Source of the DNA: JAVBKB01 sp031554275
GTDB lineage: Bacteria > Bacillota > Bacilli > JARBTR01
Assembly (NCBI GenBank): GCA_031554275.1
Contig: JAVBKB010000192.1
Location: forward strand, 1-5,973
DNA: 5,973 nucleotides
Direction: 5' to 3'
Shown: piece after piece, positions 1-4,104 of the stretch
Layout: each line of letters starts with the position of its first letter
Numbering within the stretch: the first letter of the stretch is position 1
The notes under the pieces: model-generated
Databases searched by the model: none
What the model saw: the letters and a program-made list of their open reading frames with translations, nothing else
Told to the model about the DNA's origin: nothing
Program-made: the position numbers and the translations under genes

Positions 1-1
1 A

Positions 2-70
2 ACTAAAAATGCAATGCATAAGGAATTAAATATTAATATGGCTTGGAAGCTTGGAATGATCTGCTCATAA
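2..70 (+). CDS. Possible 3' end of a rightward gene cut by the window edge
   Basis: The plus strand is open from the left edge to TAA 68-70, giving a 22-residue tail that includes MHKELNINMAWKLGMICS. The plausible rightward terminator at 181-226 would suit such a gene. Too short to identify, and a longer open frame runs antisense to it, so this is weak. Confidence 0.22.
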   Translation, partial: TKNAMHKELNINMAWKLGMICS

Positions 71-180
71 GCGACTTTTTTTGAACAAAGTTGTTGCCAG
101 TATACTTTTCCTATCTCCAACCGATTAACAATCGAAGAATAGTAAAGCTTCAAATCGACATTTTGTGCCAATCAGAGACG

Positions 181-226
181 ACAGAGAACCGAAATGACAT
201 AACTTGTCAAATCGGTTCTCTGTTTT
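181..226 (+). terminator. Strong hairpin, probable rightward intrinsic terminator
   Basis: ACAGAGAACCGA (181-192) pairs perfectly with TCGGTTCTCTGT (212-223). Inside, after a two-by-two A/A mismatch, TGACA (195-199) pairs with TGTCA (205-209) around a five-base loop. T at 223-226 follows on the plus strand; on the minus strand no T-run follows, so it points at a gene entering from the left. It could also be an end of a mobile element, for which there is no other evidence. Confidence 0.5.
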
Positions 227-264
227 ACTGAGTGCTTTTTATGCCTTACTCAGTTGGATTTTTT
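227..264 (+). terminator. Second hairpin with T-run, rightward
   Basis: ACTGAGT (227-233) pairs with ACTCAGT (248-254) over a 14-base loop, and a run of six T follows at 259-264 after four intervening bases. The stem is short and the loop large, so it is a weak terminator candidate backing up the hairpin just before it. Confidence 0.3.
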
Positions 265-297
265 GAGTCGCCATTTCATTAGTGAGTTCCCAGGGAT

Positions 298-762
298 TTA
301 TCTGATGTCTATTTCATTCACACAATATGTTGATGCTAACAATTCAACATAACCATCATATCCTGTAACAATAAAATGCCTTAAATTAAGGAAACCTTTG
401 GGATCGTATCTCTTTATATTTTGCTGTAAATATTCAGAATCTACCACTTCGTAAAAACCTGAATCTGGGTGATGAGATTTTTTATACTCACTTTCTGAAC
501 TATTCTCAGAAAGCGTTTCTTCTAAAATAGAAAAATCATTGTAATGGGATTCATAGAAATTTAACGTCACACATTTAGCTTCAGCCACAAATGAGAAGCC
601 GATCTCAATTGTCACATAATTTTGTTTATCAACGCTTGATAATGGTACAGCTTCTACTTTAATTTTTGTATTACATGAATCGCTGCTAGAATCGTTGTAG
701 AACAGCTCTAAGTACACAGTAGATATCATAAATTTGAATCTTGATGGTTTTAAAGTTAGCAT
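298..762 (-). CDS. Acidic hypothetical protein, 154 aa (candidate immunity protein)
   Basis: Not recognised. A small soluble acidic protein (about 23 Asp/Glu against 14 Lys/Arg by hand count) with no signal peptide. The N-terminal half is strand-rich (MISTVYLELFY, TKIKVEAVPL, YVTIEIGFSFVAEAKCVTLNFY), the middle is a Ser/Glu-rich linker (EETLSENSSESEY), and the C-terminal half contains LRHFIVTGYDGYVELLAS. The first half could be a single beta-sandwich-like domain, but this is only a guess. Start ATG 762 has AAAGGA (772-767) four bases upstream; a second Met at residue 12 lacks such a site. The start overlaps the stop of the preceding orphan tail (ATGCTAA), implying co-translation with the gene whose 3' end survives there. 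Context and charge suggest an immunity role; no direct evidence. Confidence 0.77.
   Translation of the reverse strand: MLTLKPSRFKFMISTVYLELFYNDSSSDSCNTKIKVEAVPLSSVDKQNYVTIEIGFSFVAEAKCVTLNFYESHYNDFSILEETLSENSSESEYKKSHHPDSGFYEVVDSEYLQQNIKRYDPKGFLNLRHFIVTGYDGYVELLASTYCVNEIDIR
756..762 (-). promoter_or_regulatory. Start/stop overlap ATGCTAA
   Basis: The ATG (762-760) of the 154-aa gene overlaps the TAA (758-756) of the orphan tail in another frame. Such overlaps normally couple translation of two functionally linked proteins; here the upstream partner is truncated. Confidence 0.6.
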
Positions 763-854
763 GTTATCCTTTCAATTTTTAGTATGGGCATTTTACCCCA
801 GAGTCCATCTGGAGGTACTGACGGGTTATCAAAGTGAAACCATTCGTTTGCGGG
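756..854 (-). pseudogene. Orphan 3' end (32 codons), toxin C-terminus candidate
   Basis: Open from just after an in-frame TAA (857-855) to TAA 758-756. It encodes NEWFHFDNPS, then VPPDGLWGKMPILKIERITC, a strongly protein-like, Trp/Pro-rich end with no start codon or SD at its left border. Its last bases overlap the ATG of the 154-aa gene (ATGCTAA), and that gene's SD lies inside it, an arrangement typical of translationally coupled partners. The upstream part appears to have been replaced by the 192-aa gene, which ends at 866. The aromatic/His content recalls toxin-domain ends, but no nuclease signature can be named from so short a piece. Confidence 0.5.
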
Positions 855-865
855 TTACGTGTTAA

Positions 866-1444
866 TTACCAATATTCGCTTTTTTTCAACTCGTTTATGT
901 TAATTTTTTTTAGTGATCGTTCTATTCCATTAATGTTGTATGTGTTCTCGTCTTCATCCTGACCTAAGATATCACTACCAACTTGGAGTATCACATACTT
1001 ACTTTCCCTCTCATTTAGATAAAAAAACAATTCTCTTTTTCCGTTAAAAACTAATTCGCCATGTTCCCATAATAACTTGTTTTCATTTTCATAAACAAAG
1101 ACTTGAATTTGTGAAACCAGTTTGCTATCTGTTTCAATATACTTTTTATAAAACTCAGATAAAAAAATTACCTGATAAAATTGAACAGCATCTAACCAAC
1201 GTTTTTTTTCTGCAAAATATAACTTTACTTCTACTTCATTTCTAGAATCAATTTTCACAAAATAGGAAAGTAATGCGTCAAAAGTATCAGTACCAGAAAA
1301 ATTATCACAATATCCTTTTAAACTGTCATAGGACACACCTTCTAAAGTACTCTGTATTGGACTTTCTCCTAACACATATTTAAACGCAATTTCTTCAGGA
1401 CTTAGGTTGCCAAATATTTTTTCTAAATTTTCTACTATATCCAC
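866..1444 (-). CDS. Acidic hypothetical protein, 192 aa (candidate immunity protein)
   Basis: Not recognised. A cytoplasmic-looking protein with no signal or membrane segment, clearly acidic (about 34 Asp/Glu against 22 Lys/Arg by hand count). It opens with a helical MDIVENLEKIFGN region, has a mixed middle with aromatic helices (AVQFYQVIFLSEFYKKY), then strand-like stretches (QVFVYEN, ELFFYLNE, YVILQVG), an acidic loop (GQDEDEN) and a Lys-rich end closing in SEYW. Start is GTG 1444, supported by AAAGGTGG. The reading frame is open for 26 further codons upstream without a start codon, to a TAA at 1525-1523, so a longer ancestral protein is possible. Eight bases after its TAA begins the open remnant upstream of the 154-aa gene. 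Small size, acidity and this setting fit an immunity protein of a polymorphic toxin; that is inference. Confidence 0.8.
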   Translation of the reverse strand: MDIVENLEKIFGNLSPEEIAFKYVLGESPIQSTLEGVSYDSLKGYCDNFSGTDTFDALLSYFVKIDSRNEVEVKLYFAEKKRWLDAVQFYQVIFLSEFYKKYIETDSKLVSQIQVFVYENENKLLWEHGELVFNGKRELFFYLNERESKYVILQVGSDILGQDEDENTYNINGIERSLKKININELKKSEYW

Positions 1445-1451
1445 ATTTAAA

Positions 1452-1459
1452 CCACCTTT
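1452..1459 (-). promoter_or_regulatory. Strong Shine-Dalgarno site supporting a GTG start
   Basis: AAAGGTGG lies seven bases before GTG 1444 and is the reason for choosing this non-ATG start. An ATG two bases upstream (1446) is in another frame and soon out of register with the long ORF. Confidence 0.65.
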
Positions 1460-1538
1460 ATTTACAGGATTTCCTGGTGATGTTCCACGATTGATGGGTT
1501 CGTTTGCAATTGATGGATATGATTAAAGTTCGGAACAT
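1458..1538 (-). CDS. Possible 26-aa small ORF or leader before the 192-aa gene
   Basis: ATG at 1538 is preceded by GAGGTG (1549-1544 region) with five bases of spacing, a good Bacillota ribosome site. The 26-codon frame encodes a basic peptide beginning MFRTLIISINC and ending RKSCK. Its TAA (1460-1458) overlaps the AAAGGTGG SD of the 192-aa gene, so it could act as a coupling leader. It could equally be the surviving 5' end of a gene whose remainder was lost, or chance. No family recognised. Confidence 0.3.
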   Translation of the reverse strand: MFRTLIISINCKRTHQSWNITRKSCK

Positions 1539-1561
1539 TGATTCACCTCAACAACCAGATT

Positions 1562-1655
1562 TCATTTTTGCATTTTTTCCTGGTCTAATACTTCAGCTGT
1601 TTCATCAAGGGGAAAGTCCCAACTCCATTATTTTCAAAGTGATATTCATAATTCA
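1562..1655 (-). pseudogene. Possible frameshifted small ORF or remnant
   Basis: Two partial frames fit together. From ATG 1655 one frame reads MNYEYHFENNGVGTFP and then soon stops. The frame shifted at the CCCC run near 1608-1611 reads FPLDETAEVLDQEKMQK and stops at TGA 1564-1562. Adding one C to the run would give a continuous peptide of about 31 residues. No SD precedes ATG 1655, so this could also be the tail of a longer lost gene. The acidic helix-like end looks like protein, but it is short and chance is not excluded. Confidence 0.3.
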
Positions 1656-1701
1656 TTTTTTAATTCGAGTCCAGAAGAATTTATCCCTCATTTATCTCAA
1701 T

Positions 1702-2802
1702 TCATTGCAGACCCAAATCAACCAAATAGGCTGTATAATTCTTGCTTCCTTGCAAATCAATGATAATATTAGCGAACCCCGCATCTCCAGCTATAATCTG
1801 ATGATAATTTACACTTAGAACGACAAAATCTTTATTAAAGTAATATACTTTAGCAAAACCAACACTGCCAGACTTATATTCTAGTTTCTTTGCAATTTTC
1901 ATAAAATCAATTGAGAACTCTTTTTCATAGATTTTGTTCCCGATTATGTAGTTCTCGATTGTTTGGATATATTGTTTTCCATTTTTAATGTCACGCTGTT
2001 TGCCATTGATGTAAACATACATACCATCTTCACTCAAATAGTCATTGTCATGTAGATGAATCACCTTATTCGTTTTCGATTCGATCAGCAAACCTTCCAA
2101 AAGGAGGTATTCACCTTGAGAATCAAGTTGGCTCATTAGCGAATAATACTTTGTTAATCCACCTGACTCGATTGTAGATTCTAAATCTTTTTTTTGTACA
2201 AAAAGACTTTCCGTTAGTTGCTGATTCGTTAGCAAATAATGGGTTTCTCCAGTATAAAAGATTTTTATAATTAAGCCATCATCTTTTACTACTTTTACAG
2301 CGACAGAAAAATCTTCCGAATTTTTATACGCCTGATTATTTAGTTCCTTTGGAACATCAAAGTCAAGGTGACCATATTTAGTGGTAACGTTTAACACATT
2401 TCCTTTTTCAAATATGATCTCTGGTAAGCCTTCTTCTAGTGGGGTCTCAATTTTTTCTCCAAGTTCACCGAAATCTTTACCCAAACTAATTTGATTGAAT
2501 TCTTTCGCATATTCCGATGATGTAAACATCGGCTGGTATAGCTCCTCAATACTTTTTTTACTGTATTTCGCAAAAAGCCAGTCGTTATGGTATAAATTGT
2601 TAGAATAATAATATACATCTTTTTTTTCCATGATTAATGATGTGAAGTTTCTGTTTATTGAATAGTACATAAACTCCATTAAAGCTGGGCTATCCTTTTT
2701 GGGAAACCCTACTTGATAGGATACTTCATTTGATTTTCCACACCCAAAAAGCATTAAAAGACTAAGTACTATTACACTGGATTTTACTATTCTTTTTATC
2801 AT
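1702..2802 (-). CDS. Predicted lipoprotein of unknown function, 366 aa
   Basis: A predicted surface lipoprotein. The N-terminus is a lipoprotein signal peptide: basic MIKRIVK, a hydrophobic core VIVLSLLML, and the lipobox LFGC with Cys21 as the lipidated residue and the only cysteine seen in the protein. The mature part (about 346 aa) is hydrophilic, Lys/Glu/Tyr-rich and strand-like, with no enzyme motif or membrane segment recognised; it is not a recognisable substrate-binding protein. Start: ATG at 2802 has AGGTGG (2813-2808) five bases upstream. An in-frame GTG at 2811 lies inside that SD and is rejected. The gene follows directly on the orphan 3' end at 2825-2983. In T7SS/LXG-type loci, membrane-anchored immunity proteins guard against toxins acting outside the membrane; that role is possible but has no direct support here. 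Confidence 0.87.
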   Translation of the reverse strand: MIKRIVKSSVIVLSLLMLFGCGKSNEVSYQVGFPKKDSPALMEFMYYSINRNFTSLIMEKKDVYYYSNNLYHNDWLFAKYSKKSIEELYQPMFTSSEYAKEFNQISLGKDFGELGEKIETPLEEGLPEIIFEKGNVLNVTTKYGHLDFDVPKELNNQAYKNSEDFSVAVKVVKDDGLIIKIFYTGETHYLLTNQQLTESLFVQKKDLESTIESGGLTKYYSLMSQLDSQGEYLLLEGLLIESKTNKVIHLHDNDYLSEDGMYVYINGKQRDIKNGKQYIQTIENYIIGNKIYEKEFSIDFMKIAKKLEYKSGSVGFAKVYYFNKDFVVLSVNYHQIIAGDAGFANIIIDLQGSKNYTAYLVDLGLQ

Positions 2803-2824
2803 TATACCCACCTGTTATTTTCCT

Positions 2825-2983
2825 TTACTTTCCCTGTTCGTGATTATTGACGGATTTGATTAAGTCCACAAAGTCTTGGTCAGTAGTTTCTTCAGTATGG
2901 GCAGGATGGTCGAGTCCAGTCCCCTTTTCTATATCAAATAATGGGCTATCATTTAAATCTCCGAGATCCTTATTATGTTGACT
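2825..2983 (-). pseudogene. Orphan 3' end of a lost gene (52 codons plus stop)
   Basis: The minus strand is open from just after an in-frame TAA (2986-2984) to a TAA at 2827-2825. It encodes a protein-like acidic tail including DLNDSPLFDIEKG, GLDHPAHTEE and QDFVDLIKSVNN. There is no ATG, TTG or SD near its left border; the only in-frame start codon is a late GTG, so it reads as the C-terminal remnant of a longer gene. An ATG at 2994 in another frame (MSSKVN) could be joined by one base change, which would make it a frameshifted gene of about 60 aa, but that ATG has no SD. The stop is 22 bases before the lipoprotein ATG, as expected of an operon partner upstream. Family not recognised. Confidence 0.5.
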
Positions 2984-3052
2984 TTAGATGACATTAAATA
3001 TTTTAAAGTAACGTTAACAGTTCAACAGCACTGCCAAAATATTTCTTATTAC

Positions 3053-3415
3053 TTATCCCCAATCACTAATTTTATAGGTGATCTCTCCATTGTTTTTGGG
3101 TACCCCAATTATTTTCAACTGCTTAATAATCAGCGATAATTCAGAATTGATATCTGATGATAAGCGCTTTCTAGCAATAATATAAGTTACGGAGGACTTT
3201 GGTCTATCTACAAAAATCAATGCATTATCAGGTTTGTTTTGTAATCGCAAAAGATAGATATCATCCCTAGTATCCAGATAAAAATCGAACTCTGCTCCAT
3301 CCTCGATCCTATCAGGGATATCATGAACTGCATTTAATCGGAAACCTTCGATTAATATATCATCAGCATCAAAGTGACACTTGAGATTTCTTCTGCGCAT
3401 TATTTTATTGAACAT
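3053..3415 (-). CDS. Hypothetical protein, 120 aa
   Basis: Not recognised. It is a small soluble protein with no signal peptide or membrane segment. The N-terminus is basic (three consecutive Arg near residue 8), followed by an Asp-rich central part (DADD, EDGAEFDFYLDTRDD), strand-like stretches (YLLRL, ALIFVD, VTYIIARKR) and a C-terminal amphipathic helix (LSLIIKQLKIIG) ending in SDWG. Charge looks balanced overall, unlike the two acidic genes further on. An SD-like GAGGGG at 3430-3425 precedes two adjacent start codons, GTG at 3418 and ATG at 3415; the spacing suits either, and ATG is preferred only because it is the commoner start. It lies 80 bases after the LprI-like gene with no clear terminator between, so it could be in the same transcript. 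The good SD and coherent protein sequence support a real gene. Confidence 0.75.
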   Translation of the reverse strand: MFNKIMRRRNLKCHFDADDILIEGFRLNAVHDIPDRIEDGAEFDFYLDTRDDIYLLRLQNKPDNALIFVDRPKSSVTYIIARKRLSSDINSELSLIIKQLKIIGVPKNNGEITYKISDWG

Positions 3416-3495
3416 CACTGAAATCCCCTCGACTTCGCTTGGTCAAAATTGAAATACTACAAATTCTTAATCTTTGTATTTTGTTCTTGAAAAGC

Positions 3496-4092
3496 TTAGT
3501 TTTCATCAGGTAAAATCTTGCATAACTGTTTCAATTCTGTTGCACGATCATGAAATTTGTCATAGTAATCACTCGCAATCAAAGTGAGGATGAGACTTGC
3601 GCCTTCACCTTGACTTTGCTCGTAAATTTGGACACGCAAGTGTTCCAAACTCTTGATATGATTTTCCCACTCTTCTTGAGAGGAAATGAGCAACTGCTGT
3701 TTCTCTGATTCGATTTTTTCCAGAAGGAGTTGATAATACTTTTCCATTTCAACTTTCTGCTTATCAGCAAAGGTGCTAGTAATACTAACACCCTCCATTG
3801 TATTCCCATTCCATTTGGACAAGGCATCCTTGAATTCTTCATCGATAGGATCAGTTACACTGCGCTCATCTAATTCTAGCTTTAAATCTTCATTTTCAAC
3901 TGATAGCAATGCAACTGAGTTATCTAATTGCTTCTTCTCATCCATTAAGTCCAGAATTGTATTCTCTTGACTTCTTGTTATCCGCTCATATGAATTCACT
4001 TTTTTATGGAAATGTAGGTTAAATAGCAGCTGAATAATGCAAACAATGCTCAAAGTAGCCATCATCAATATCGCTAGCTTAGTCTTTTTCAT
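3496..4092 (-). CDS. Membrane-anchored coiled-coil protein with LprI/DUF1311-like C-terminal domain
   Basis: A predicted 198-aa cell-envelope protein. Residues 1-4 are basic (MKKTK), residues 5-25 are a hydrophobic membrane segment with no lipobox, and residues 33-76 are rich in E, K, L, Q and N with coiled-coil character. Residues about 112-192 resemble the LprI/DUF1311 family: a YYQLLLEKI helix, then SSQEEW (Trp142), GEGAS at 162-166 (family usually GGS) and HDRATEL near 181-187. The paired cysteines often seen in this family are missing. LprI of Mycobacterium is described as a lysozyme inhibitor; the role of Bacillota homologues is not established, and inhibition is not claimed here. Start: ATG at 4092 has GTGAGG six bases upstream; an in-frame TTG at 4119 lies inside polA and has no comparable site. 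It begins 8 bases after polA and is probably co-transcribed with it. Gene call is firm, family assignment moderate. Confidence 0.85.
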   Translation of the reverse strand: MKKTKLAILMMATLSIVCIIQLLFNLHFHKKVNSYERITRSQENTILDLMDEKKQLDNSVALLSVENEDLKLELDERSVTDPIDEEFKDALSKWNGNTMEGVSITSTFADKQKVEMEKYYQLLLEKIESEKQQLLISSQEEWENHIKSLEHLRVQIYEQSQGEGASLILTLIASDYYDKFHDRATELKQLCKILPDEN

Positions 4093-4098
4093 TCCCAA

Positions 4099-4104
4099 CC
4101 TCAC
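4099..4104 (-). promoter_or_regulatory. Shine-Dalgarno site overlapping the polA stop
   Basis: GTGAGG spans the polA stop codon (TGA at 4103-4101) and sits six bases before the ATG at 4092. This decides the start of the LprI-like gene and suggests that its translation can be coupled to polA. Confidence 0.65.

Larger units (their letters stand above)
71..297. other. Intergenic region downstream of the 154-aa gene
   Basis: Apart from the two hairpins at 181-264, I see no gene here. A small 5-bp hairpin (CGATT/AATCG) sits at 121-133. No T-rich terminator for the minus-strand genes is visible: both larger hairpins are followed by A-rich or mixed sequence when read leftward. Confidence 0.5.

Noticed and set aside
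1504..1818. Plus-strand 104-codon open frame
   Set aside because: TTG start without a ribosome site, antisense to the lipoprotein 3' end and the remnant region, with a low-complexity Ile/Leu-rich product typical of AT-rich antisense reading.
2436..2618. Minus-strand 60-codon frame
   Set aside because: Lies wholly inside the lipoprotein gene in another frame, which has a signal peptide and SD; it is a shadow.
3418..3495. Terminator between the LprI-like and 120-aa genes
   Set aside because: Only a bulged AATAC/GTATT pairing is visible and no clean T-run follows.
3579..3970. Frames of 87 and 65 codons across the LprI-like gene
   Set aside because: Out-of-frame or antisense to a gene with good SD, membrane anchor and recognisable domain pattern.
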